A stretch of 64,000 nucleotides of DNA from Annulohypoxylon bovei var. microspora (taxonomy: Eukaryota > Ascomycota > Sordariomycetes > Xylariales > Hypoxylaceae), in contig MU405226.1 of NCBI GenBank assembly GCA_022836615.1, positions 310,001-374,000 on the forward strand, in the 5' to 3' direction. Positions within the stretch are counted from its first letter, which is position 1; each line of letters begins with the position of its first letter. The notes under the pieces were generated by a model. That model had not been told where the DNA came from, ran no database searches, and was given only the letters and a program-made list of their open reading frames with translations. The translations under genes and the position numbers were made by a program. Shown here in pieces: positions 31,846 through 42,700 of the stretch.

Positions 31846-34112
31846 TCAAAACATGAGGCTCTGTCCCATTTTTGAAACAATAAATTCGCAGCCTAACTCG
31901 GCTTCCTTCTCATGGTTTAACAACTCGCGTAATATCGTGTCTCTTGGTTTTTCGCCACCGTGGAGTTTCTCTTTGACATGAATGATGACCACCTTCAGTC
32001 CTTTCAGGGGATTAGGCGTTTGATGTAGAGGTGGTGGTGGAGTCATGCCTGCTTCGAAGTCTTTCAAGCTCATTTCAGCAGTAGGGGTTGCGATATGTGG
32101 AGAATCCAGGCCGTTTTCGCTTGGTGGGACTGACCCTGAACCCGAACGTCTTCGTGGACGAAGCGATTTTGGCGACACGGGTCCATCGTCTCCGCCGGAC
32201 CTGGCAATAATTCGATTTGCTCTTCTACCCGCTTCCTCCAGCTCCCTCTTGCGTTTCTTATTCGGCTCAAATTTGGCTGGGGTCTGGCGAACTGACTCAA
32301 CTTCCGCGGCGAGCACCTTCATCTCTTCGATAATGTAGCGGGGAGTCAGATGGCCGAATAGTAGGTCATCGGTCTGGCTGTCATCGTAGGAACATTCGAT
32401 GAAAATAGCTGCGAGGTTACCATTTGCTATTCTCGGAGCCGCTTCTTGCCACACTCCAAGGTTCCTTGGTGATAGCGAGATGCTGTCAGGTTCCACGTCG
32501 CCAAACATTAGAATTTCTCGACCGCTGGTTGAATCTCGGATGAAGTAAGCACTCGAGTCATAAACACACATTGATTCCGGCTCTTGTCCTATCGATGGGT
32601 GCCCAAAGCCGGATGATCGGAGAAGAGGAGACGGCCCCGAAGTAGTATTACTACCCTGGGCCCCTCTTGGCGATGACATTGATGATATATCGACACTACC
32701 GAAGCGAGAAGAAGACGTAGAACCACGATGGGCGTGCCTTTCTATACAGTGTCCATGACTCACACTATAGACTTTTACTGCTAGATCATCGCTGATTTCT
32801 AGGTAGCCTTTACCGGCTCCTTCGCCAAGAGCTGGACTGCCTCCCTCGACAAGGCGTGTGTAGGTCACGAGACCAGCGCCATTGTTCTCATCTGATAGGT
32901 TCGGCCAAATGACATTATTGAAGATATGCGTTTTGAATGCGGAAATGGTGGAGGGTAGTCCGGCAATTCGCTTTGGCCTTGTCCCTGGGAGGCCTGCGGT
33001 GTTTATGACGAATCCACTGATATGGTCGAGGTGAGGGTGAGTGATTAGATATGTGTCAATGAGATGCCTCGTTACATAAGCGGCATTGGTAGACGCGCAG
33101 CTTGATTGAATCTCAAGGCCGGCAAAAGGGCCCGACTCTAAGGTATGAGGTAATGCAACGTGGGATCCGAGTCCTGAAGGTTGTGTTTCTTCGAGAATCC
33201 GAGTAATAGCAGAAAGATGGACACCGGCGTCGAGAGCAACTGTCGAGCCACGAGCCCATCCGGATCTAATCGACCTTACAAGGAAAGCGGTGACATTGTG
33301 TTCTTGTGGTCCACCACCAGAGCCCTAAGACGCAAATAAAATTAGTATTCATATCTTGATCGAGTCTTGAAAAGGCTGAAGATGAATTCTGCCTAAGACT
33401 CAAAAAAGCAAAACACGACAACCCCAAGGTTCAAGCTGAAGAGGATATTATGTAAGCATAAAGCGCTGTAGGGTGCCTGCAGAAAGTCGGCTTTCGTGAC
33501 GTCACTCCCAAGGTTGTTTAAAACATTGAAGATATTATCGACAAGCGACACACGTGACCAAACTTTATGTCACATCCAAGAGGTATCAGCTCCAATTTTA
33601 GCGTACTTCTTTAACACCTCCAAGGTTGTTTCGGTCTGGTCATCGACCTCGAGTCCAATGGAGTCCAAAACTTTGTCCTTCTCTACTTATCTTCGGGAAT
33701 AAGATAATTGAGAAGATACAAGCGCCAGTATTCGGAATTGAAAATAAAGGATATTTCCGCGGCTAAAGAATTATCGCTTTGTTGTGCAGGGAGCTCTCCT
33801 TTACCCGACCAGTCGCACCAAATCGAGCCAATTATCTCGGCCACAGCGGACTCAGCACTATTCGCCCATCCTATCCGACATTGAAATCTCGAAGTTCAGA
33901 TCGGATTTCACGTGCAGAACGTCCCAAGTGGTCGAGGTAACAGCGCAAGCAGCGGAGCTGACTTAGCTTGAAGGACGAATCAAAGGTCTTTACCCAAGCA
34001 GGTTGATGCATTCCATGAAACCGAACATTGAAATGAAACAAGTTTTGCTTACCAGTACAATGACCTGCAAGGCAGGCTGACATGCATTCTTCGTACCGTC
34101 CTGTTTGGCCAT
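31846..34112 (-). CDS. PDE1: Class II (PDE1-type) 3',5'-cyclic-nucleotide phosphodiesterase
   Basis: Two exons: 34053-34112 (20 codons, ATG context caaaatATGgcc) and 31846-33324, joined over a 728-nt intron, giving 512 residues. The junction rebuilds ALQVIVL/GSGGGPQEHNV, the conserved family start. The class II signature THPHLDHISGFVINT (H116, H118, D120, H121) binds two zinc ions. Further blocks are NNVIWPNLS, MCVYDSSAYFI, EILMFGDVEPDS, AAIFIECSYDDSQ and VVIIHVKEKLHGG. The enzyme hydrolyses cAMP with low affinity and damps cAMP-PKA signalling. Insertions of Ser/Arg-rich, disordered sequence (about residues 220-260 and 370-440) are usual in filamentous fungi. A second in-frame ATG lies upstream (MKRKRNRR..), so a slightly longer N terminus is possible. 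Confidence 0.93.
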
Positions 34113-35529
34113 ATTTTGCGACAGGTCGTAAATGCGACGGTTGCGTTTTCGTTTCATTCGGTGACGCACGGAATTGAAAGTGTTGGCGCGGTTGTCTGGG
34201 TGAAAACGTAACTTTTTCAACTATCCCTCTCTTCTCAAAATATGAGATATACGAATGAGGATTTTAGGGAGGTTTGACTCGGGACGATGCGACAGTGCGA
34301 CAATAGCGAGGTCACTATATTTTCCGTCTTTAAAGGAAGCGCGTTACAACATCGTTCTTCAGCCGGGTTCCCAGGTCCAGGTTATTTCTCATACATAATC
34401 CTTCCGTATCGCACACGTGACGTCCCAGCTCCAGCAACGTCTGACCCCTGACGCAATTCCCTTCGGTCTTTTCCGACTACTTCGCAATGTTCTACTAGTT
34501 GTCTAGTAATAAGGACAGATTAGAAGGGGGGGGCAACAATGGATCTTCGAGCTGGTTGAAAAATGAGAGGAACTTCGGGCTTCTTTAAGGTTAATCGCAG
34601 ACAGCTAAAGGCATAGGATTGTATGTGTGTAACGCAAACTCGACGGCGGTCCTTGGTCCTTGCCCCTGGGTCGCAGCTTTTCCGAGTTGGTTCTAGCGTT
34701 TGGTGAATATAACGGGGCGCAGCTAATCGGAGACTCCACATCGAGGCATATCGAATTCTACTATAGGCAAGCTCAATTCCTAGGACCATTCTTAACGTTC
34801 AGCTAAGAAATTCCAACTTTTAGTCCTGATAGGGGGATGTCAACTGATGCCAACTCTGTTCCTCTCGGCCACTCCGACAGCCTAGTAGTAACAACAACAA
34901 CAACTCACTCATTTCCATTTCCATTTATCGCCATCTGCGAGCCGCCTTCTTGTTTACCCACTTTATATATGACATCTGGAAATCTTTTTGGAAAAGTTGA
35001 CCTTCCTGCTACGATCCTACCCCGTTCTGTCGGGTTCTTGTGACATTGTCTTGCATTCCTTTGCTTGATATTTACCTGACCCCTTATTGTTATTCGTCTT
35101 TGTCCTGATTTGAGGCTTGCTGGATGACAGCCAACACATACTTATGTATTAATCCCGAGGCCTGTTACAACTGTACATGTTTCCTACGGCATATACAATG
35201 CTTACTGTATGGTTTGATTCATTTCACGCATTGATTCGTAACTGTTAGGTTACTGTAAAGGTAAAAATAAACCCTGCGGAGATAATCATTGAATTATAAA
35301 TTATGAATTAAGTAAATAATACTGTACCTAGGTAAACTTATTCGCCAACTCCGTTGTGGGAAACATTTGGGGTATAATGCCATAACTATGCTTTTCCGTA
35401 ACTCATAACTCACTTACCTCTTAAACTTACCACGGTCTGCTGATGCCCAATGACAGGGGTTTAGGTTTTACAGGTAATTGAACACCAATTGTCCTGAAGT
35501 TCCTCCTTGATCTCTGCCTCCTGGGCAGC
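34113..35529. other. Intergenic, upstream of PDE1
   Basis: The promoter of PDE1 and the 3' flank of the 810-aa gene. It has one exact TACCTAGGTA (35325-35334). Small open frames (34520-34789, 34837-35043) have no motif. No gene called. Confidence 0.55.
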
Positions 35530-37962
35530 CTATCCCGGAGCTTCTTCTTCATGGGGGTGTTGTTCGGTGTCTCCAGGTTCGTCAGACTCGCTGAAAAGAC
35601 TATCGCGTTCCCCGAGGTCTTGATCATCTGGACTTTCAATCTTGGGCTCTGGAGCTTTGTCAATGTTGCTACCACAAGACTTACCGCTGGGCATATCCTC
35701 GTCGATCATGTCGAAAACGGCGTTGTCATCGAGTTCGACTTCATCATCATGATCCAGGTCTAAATCTAAGGGTGGAAAGCAACGCGGCAAGCCATCTTCC
35801 TCGATGGGTGACTCATTTTCTCCGCCTATCTGTGGCTGCTGGCTAGCGACATGAAGCGGCGGGACTTGCTCAGTCGGGGGAGACGGTTCTGGGCTTTCCT
35901 GGGTGGATAGCCTTTGTCTCTTGGCCGAGGGTTCTTGAACCTGTTCTGGGTTGTAGATATCAGGGCTCTGCTGGCCTTCGGACAACGTCTCATGCCTGTC
36001 CCGCTTGCATGATAGGTGGTGTTGAGCTAGCTCTTGCTGGTACATTTCAGCTGCCGTTGTCTGGTTGAAGTCCAACGCTGATGGTGACAAAACGTCGTAG
36101 GAACCCGGGAAGAAGGTGGGAGAAGGGTGAGGCATCGGTATAAATTCACCGATAGGGCTGAAGCCATGCGTATGAGCACTAGTTGGTTGAGAGCGATCTG
36201 TATGCAGCCCCACCGGAACCGGGTGGCTTGGGGTCCCGAGTCTTTTCAACCCTATTTTCCTCCTTCTTTTCTTGCCCTTTGTCTTGAACTCTGTCAACAG
36301 TTCCTTGGCACCAGGCACCGCATCTCCATTCTCGTCTACGAGACCTTCGTTCATGCAGTCCTTGAGAAATCTCTGCTCGACGAGGTTTCCCTTGTGTTTT
36401 GACATGTCGGCGCCGGCTCTGCTTTCCCGCATTCTGACACGACCCTCGCTGGTGTGGTCTAGTGTATGGCAGATAAGACGGTAGCTTAGGGACTGCTCAT
36501 AAGAGCGATCCCTATTCTTGCCGTATTTTTGGTACATAGGCACTTGCTCTCGCCACCAGTCGTCCAGCTCATTTCGAATCTCGGGGAACTGTCTTGATAG
36601 CTTGCCCAGATTTTCTTCGCGCTTGAAATCTCGCTCGTCTGGACGGATGTCGAGGTGGTAGAAAGCCTGGACGAGATCGAAGTGTTTTTCGAAGCAGAAC
36701 AGGTGGGCGTACCCAGCATTGTGGAACGGGTCAATAGCTTCCCCGTCTACGTTTGTCCTCTCGTCAAAGATGACACGTGGAAATCCCGTCCTAATTGTGT
36801 GATTAGGATCGGGACAGTCCGCGAACCGACATCTCTGAGACTGGGATCCATGTGGGTATCGTTCGTTAGACTGAGGCGCCACCCAACCGATCCAGATCGT
36901 TAGACCCTGACGATACTTGCCCTGAACCTCCGGCACATTTGGTAGTGGTTTTGGGAGCTCGAAGTCCTCGTTAACTTTGGGGCCGTAAATATACCAGCGC
37001 ATCTCCTTCTGACTATAGGTCTTGCCCCTCTCGAGCTCGCCGTACTCCGTGTACTTAAACATGGGACGACCAGCCTTGTCCTTCGGACCCCAGCTTTCAG
37101 GCGGGCTCAGCGGAGGCCCGTACCACTCCCGAGGGTCCGGCCGAGGCTGGTTCTTCCGGGTGACACGGGGTATCCTGTCGTTCTTGAACGATTCCCCATT
37201 AGGCCCTTTGGCGGGTCGCTTTAGGGGAGGTTCGCGATATATGATGATAGGAGAAGGAACCTTACTCCGCCGAGACTCAAAGGTCTTCGGGTCCACAGAA
37301 GACGAGTCGAACGAATTATGGACACGCATTGGGAGCGGATCCTGAGGTTGTAGGTCGTTGGAAACTGGATGTGCGATCGGTTGCGCAGTTGGGTACGGAG
37401 CCTCCGGTACCATGTACGTAGGCTCGGCTATTGGGTATATTGGTTCATGTTGCGGATATGGCATAACATATACCGGGTATGGATTGGCATTGTGCACCGG
37501 ATATCCAGCTCCATGCCCTAGATATGGGGGGTTAGTTGGCGGTAGATACTGATACTGGAATGTATTCTGAGGGAAGTCTATCGGAGGGGCAAAGTTTGAC
37601 ATGGGAGGATAGGGGAGATTAAAACCGGGATTTCCATTTGTGGGATTGGTCACAGAATTGGTTATGGGGTAATTTGTACCGTGATTCTCTAATGGCTGTT
37701 GCTGAATGGCAACATTTGCGGTTGTATCATAGTTGTTACTTAGCATCCTCGGATCTACATACTGTGGGGGAGACACGAGAGCTACCTCGTGTACCTCTTC
37801 GTTCTTTGCGGGGCCTGGTTCCTGGCCTGGGGGTGATTCAGGAGACTCGAAGAAGGAGAAGAATTCCGCGTTGAGTTCGGGTGCGTCAAAGTCGACATCG
37901 TTCAAGATGTCCGGCGTATCAATAAAAGTGTCTGTTGGCTCCAGGCCTGCGTACTCCGCCAT
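35530..37962 (-). CDS. Hypothetical fungal protein, 810 aa
   Basis: A single exon; the first true ATG is at 37962 (MAEYAGLEPTD), since the frame upstream opens only with GTG. I do not recognise a named family. Residues 1-230 are acidic, then Pro/Tyr/Asn-rich repeats (NPYPVYVMPYPQ, EPIYPIAEPTY). A compact central domain of about 180 residues (about 270-520) contains DPREWYGPPLSPPESWG, KEMRWYIYGPKV, LTIWIGWVAPQ, CRFADCPDPNHTI, YAHLFCFEKHFDL and several Cys/His residues (CRFADC, CFEKH) that could bind metal. A basic segment (KGKKRRRKIGLKR) and an acidic C-terminal tail follow. The composition (acidic N terminus, basic patch, disordered flanks) fits a nuclear regulator; that is inference only. 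Confidence 0.86.
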   Translation of the reverse strand: MAEYAGLEPTDTFIDTPDILNDVDFDAPELNAEFFSFFESPESPPGQEPGPAKNEEVHEVALVSPPQYVDPRMLSNNYDTTANVAIQQQPLENHGTNYPITNSVTNPTNGNPGFNLPYPPMSNFAPPIDFPQNTFQYQYLPPTNPPYLGHGAGYPVHNANPYPVYVMPYPQHEPIYPIAEPTYMVPEAPYPTAQPIAHPVSNDLQPQDPLPMRVHNSFDSSSVDPKTFESRRSKVPSPIIIYREPPLKRPAKGPNGESFKNDRIPRVTRKNQPRPDPREWYGPPLSPPESWGPKDKAGRPMFKYTEYGELERGKTYSQKEMRWYIYGPKVNEDFELPKPLPNVPEVQGKYRQGLTIWIGWVAPQSNERYPHGSQSQRCRFADCPDPNHTIRTGFPRVIFDERTNVDGEAIDPFHNAGYAHLFCFEKHFDLVQAFYHLDIRPDERDFKREENLGKLSRQFPEIRNELDDWWREQVPMYQKYGKNRDRSYEQSLSYRLICHTLDHTSEGRVRMRESRAGADMSKHKGNLVEQRFLKDCMNEGLVDENGDAVPGAKELLTEFKTKGKKRRRKIGLKRLGTPSHPVPVGLHTDRSQPTSAHTHGFSPIGEFIPMPHPSPTFFPGSYDVLSPSALDFNQTTAAEMYQQELAQHHLSCKRDRHETLSEGQQSPDIYNPEQVQEPSAKRQRLSTQESPEPSPPTEQVPPLHVASQQPQIGGENESPIEEDGLPRCFPPLDLDLDHDDEVELDDNAVFDMIDEDMPSGKSCGSNIDKAPEPKIESPDDQDLGERDSLFSESDEPGDTEQHPHEEEAPG

Positions 37963-39759
37963 CGTCGGCTGTATACGGTTCGTCACTGAACAACAAAAAG
38001 ACCTGGCTTCAAGACAACTTGGAGCGAAGTAGCTAGCACTGCTACGCTACCGGACGAGTTGTTCAGTGGTAACCGAACAATGAGCAATTCGATAGTATCT
38101 AATTGAACGATACGGGAGCTTCGAGGGAGCCATTGGGAGCCCCTGCACTATATAAGACGCCGAGAACATTGTCTTTTCTTCGTCATCTTCTATGAATAGG
38201 TCATTGTTCACATACAATAAACATTTCACTCTACCGCGATAATTTACCACAACAACACCATTGTCCCATCACAAAGAGACAATAGAGAGAGAACAAATAC
38301 AGTACATCCAGATATGACAGGTTAGCCACTGTTTGACAACAACCTTGCGAGTAGGCCATGGTTGATTTAAGAGTCAGAGACTAGCTTGAAGTGTTCTATT
38401 GCATCGTTAGTACGAGTTGGCATATAACAAGATTAAAGAATAATGATGAGAGGAACTATAATCAGTAGAGCTCAATGCATTTTCTCAACAGGAATATTCA
38501 GAACAGGTCTGTGAATGCGTTGATTTCATCAGGTGGAGACGTTGTGTTAGAATAGAAAGAAAAGGCTTACCGATCGGGACCGACGTTGTCAAATATTTAT
38601 CCGCAATAACAAGGACGGTCAAGGCCAATGTCAAGTAGTCGAGTTTAACAAAGAAATCAAAGGCATTGTTGATGTCTTCCACTCATATGTTGTGTTCAAC
38701 AACGGTTGTTAGTAGGTGAGATACTTACGGCTGTTAATATACACGTTCATAGACTACGCGGTGAATAGCGTCATGTTTATAACAAGGTACCTATTCAGCA
38801 TCTTCAAACAACTCCCTCTTGTCGTATCGAGGACTTCTGCTGTCACAAGTTACCCGATCTTGAGAGCGGAGCATATTTTCGTTATCCAAGCAAATGCTTG
38901 AAGCCGAGCGAGGACATACAAGTGATGTCTAGGAAGTTATACCCAGATCAGCGTTATAACAACATATACCTAGTGTAAGAGTATAAGAAGGCATTTAAGC
39001 TTTCTGTGCATACGTCTCTCTCGAAGTTAGACTTGAATTATGAATTTGAGAAAAGATGGTTGAAGATGAAAAAAGAAAAGAAAAATTTTGACAATGAAAA
39101 GTAGAAAGTTTGGAAATTAGATTAGATAGATAGGCTTTTACATATTACGGTTTAATAGGTTTCGCCGTATTCCGTTCCAATAAGGCGGGTCCCCGAGGTT
39201 CCTGCCAGTTGTACCACACAGATGAAGTTAGGGAAACTGAAGGGCTTGAGAGTTCGTATTGCCGCCTCTGTGCCTTCTTTGCACCTTATTAACCTGGTAA
39301 TAACCAATCATCAAAGCTAAACGCGCGTAAGATAGAGGAAGGTACCTGGTACCTAGGTATCCAAAGCCCACCACCCACCGACTGTGTTAGCAATCAGGGT
39401 TCACTTTGAAGATCTCTAGAATCGAATTATCCCATGCTCCCATTTAGCCTTTTAATGAGTCTTTTTTTCTCCCCAAATACATGCCTTACTTACTTGCAGT
39501 AAATGCTACGGCATTGCTATGATACCCTTATTCTTATATCTAACCGAGCTGTAATTGGTTGATTTCTTTTGCCGTTGCGACAGGTCTAAGTAGAGGGAGA
39601 CATTATATTCCCCCCCCCGAAACTATTTGACGTCACAAGCCTTGTCTGGTTAGGTAGGGATTTCGTTTTGCTTTTGGATCGGATGATCCGATAGACGGTC
39701 TATTATCGATCTTGCGCGCCTCTTTTTTTCTCTTGCGCCAGAGTCTACTAGAAGTCGAC
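37963..39759. other. Intergenic between divergent genes
   Basis: About 1.8 kb shared upstream region for the 810-aa gene (minus) and CPS1 (plus). Contains TACCTAGGTA at 39350-39359 and AT-rich DNA; a run of C at 39611-39618. No supported gene. Confidence 0.55.
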
Positions 39760-42700
39760 ATGGCGCAATTGAGTGCGGATTTACAGGAAAAGCTGGACGA
39801 ATTGGAGAGGGAGTTGGAGGTAAGCTGCTGTCATGCTGTCATTTTGCTTCTCTTCTCCCCTTATTCGGTTGGCGATGCCTGTGATACCCGCCGACACGCG
39901 GGGTACAAGACCCAACATATCAGCGAACCAGCTTATTAAACCTGAACTAACAGTCATTCGTGATGTAGGAAGGCGATATTACAGAAAAAGGGTAAGGCCT
40001 TGTCTCTATTGCTATCATATATTACATTATATCTTCTCCTTGGCATACTATCGGACCTCGCTAGTATGTTCACTTGTGCTAACGTACTTCTCTATCCGTA
40101 GCTTTCAAAAACGACGGACCCAGCTACTCTCGCAATTTATTAGCCCGAGTGCTTTAACTAATGCGACAGGCGGTTTACGAATACACTCGCCCGATGACGA
40201 TGATGATGGTCCTTCCACAAGCGAGGGACACCGAGACGCTGCATACGCCGCCTTAAACACCACCAACCCCGACCTCGATGAACCATATTCTCCCTCGACC
40301 ATTACATCGCCTGTCGATTGGCGGCCCCAATCTTCTGGGCCGCTGAACCCCGGTTCTTCCCATGGTATCGAACATCCAGCCGGGTTGCTACGACCCGGCG
40401 GTCCTATGGCCGAGCAACGTCCAACGTTGACACAGCGCGATTCTCTATTCCTGAACCCGACCGCTAGCTATGCGCAACCAATGGGTTCCGACCCCCCCAC
40501 ACGCTCAGGAACGATGGTCTCGGGAGACTATGCCTTCAAGCCAGAGCATCAAGGGGGGTATGGACAGCCGCCGCCAAATGCTTATGGTAGTCGGACTGGA
40601 ACTATGTTAGACTCTCAAGTATATTTCTCCGACTTTGCTGGTTCACAGTCTTACGATCAGGGCCCTAGCGGCGAATATGGTAGAGGGGCTCATAGATACT
40701 CATCTAGTGATGCCTTCTCGCCCACTGCTGCTATGGCTCCACCTATGCTTACTGCGAACGATCTGCCTCCCCCAGAAGCGTTGGAGTACCAGATGCCCCT
40801 GGAACCGCGAGAGGTGCCATTTGCTATCCACGACCCACACGATGAGAATACAGCCATGTCTACATTTGACAACATCGCCGCTGTATTGAGACACAGGGGA
40901 CGCACTACTGGAAAACTTCCAGCCTACTGGGTTCTTGATAGCCGAGGAAAGGAGATAGCGTCTATCACCTGGGACAAACTAGCATCTCGAGCAGAGAAAG
41001 TAGCGCAGGTCATTCGCGACAAGAGTTCTCTATATCGTGGCGACCGAGTCGCTCTTATTTACAGGGATTCGGAGGTCATAGACTTCACCATAGCACTTTT
41101 AGGCTGCTTTATTGCAGGCGTTGTGGCAGTCCCTATCAATGACTTGCAAGACTATCCAAAGCTCAACCTCATTTTAACTTCTACGCAGGCTCATCTTGCC
41201 CTTACTACAGACAATAATTTGAAGTCCTTCCAGCGAGATATCACCACTCAGAAGCTTAATTGGCCCAAGGGAGTCGAGTGGTGGAAAACAAATGAATTCG
41301 GAAGCTACCACCCGAAAAAGAAAGATGATGTGCCCCCTTTATCCGTCCCGGATCTAGCATATATCGAGTTTTCTAGGGCACCAACAGGGGACGTTCGAGG
41401 TGTGGTGCTAAGCCATCGCACGATCATGCATCAGATGGCCTGTCTTAGTGCCATAATTCAAGGCGTTCCCAGTGGACAAGGGGATACCTTTAATCGCGCC
41501 CTTCGCGATAAGAATGGACGTCTAATAGGAGGAGGTGCTAGTAGCGAGATTATTCTGTCGTATCTCGACCCTCGCCAAGGTATTGGGATGATCTTGGGTG
41601 TCCTTCTCAATGTCTATAGCGGCCATACGAGTGTGTGGGTAGAGAACAAGGCGATAAATTCACCCGGTCTCTACGCTCATCTTATTACCAAATATAAGGC
41701 TACGCTTATGGTTGCCGATTACCCTGGCCTGAGGACTGCTGCCTTTAATTACCAACAAGATCCCATGACGACGCGGAACTTCAAGAAGGGCATGGAACCA
41801 AATTTTCAGCATGTTAAACTATGCCTGATCGATACTTTGACCGTGGATAGTGAGTTCCATGAAGTGTTGGCTGATAGATGGCTCCGACCCCTGCGAAACC
41901 CCAGGGCTAGAGAAGTTGTTGCACCGATGCTTTGCTTGCCCGAGCATGGAGGCATGGTGATTAGCATCCGAGATTGGCTAGGTGGGGAGGAGCGCATGGG
42001 ATGTCCGTTAAAATTGGATATTGATACCGAATCAGACTCAGAAACTGATAAGGACGAAGAAAAAGAGAAAGAGAAAGAAAAGGATAAGGATAAGGAAAAG
42101 GAAAAGGAGAAAGAAAAAACATCAAATGGCTTTGGCAGTCTCCTCGGCGGCGGTACGACCACTATGAAAGAACAAGACGCAAAGAACGAGCTTGGTGAAG
42201 TCCTATTAGACCGGGAGGCGCTGAAGACGAACGAAGTAGTCGTTCTAGCTATAGGCGATGAAGCACGAAAGAGAGCGACCACTGAACCAGGTACCGTTCG
42301 AGTTGGCGCATTTGGATATCCCATCCCCGATGCCACCCTTTCTGTTGTTGATCCCGAAACCGGATTGCTCTCTTCGCCTCATTCCATAGGAGAACTCTGG
42401 GTCGACTCTCCATCTTTATCCGGAGGTTTCTGGGCACTGCCCAAACATACAGAGCAAATCTTCCATGCTAGACCTTACAAGTTTGAGCCAGGAGACCCAA
42501 CACCTACTCCTGTAGAGCCCGAATTCCTCAGGACCGGTCTCCTTGGAACAGTCATCGAGGGCAAAATATTTGTACTTGGACTATACGAGGACCGAATCCG
42601 ACAAAAAGTCGAATGGGTTGAGCATGGCCATGAGATCGCGGAACATCGATACTTCTTTGTGCAACATCTTGTTGTCAGCATCCTCCGGAACCTGAATAAG

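Noticed and set aside
33325..33352. An apparent frameshift at the PDE1 start: an ATG at 33352 followed by FICVLG just before the GSGGG block, out by one base.
   Set aside because: A proper first exon (34053-34112) ending ALQVIVL with a GTAAGC donor joins GSGGG in phase, and the region before 33324 has a TACTAAT branch site, so the match was chance.
37983..38068. An 11-bp inverted repeat (CACTGAACAAC / GTTGTTCAGTG) upstream of the 810-aa gene.
   Set aside because: At this length and spacing about one such pair is expected by chance in a 64-kb window.
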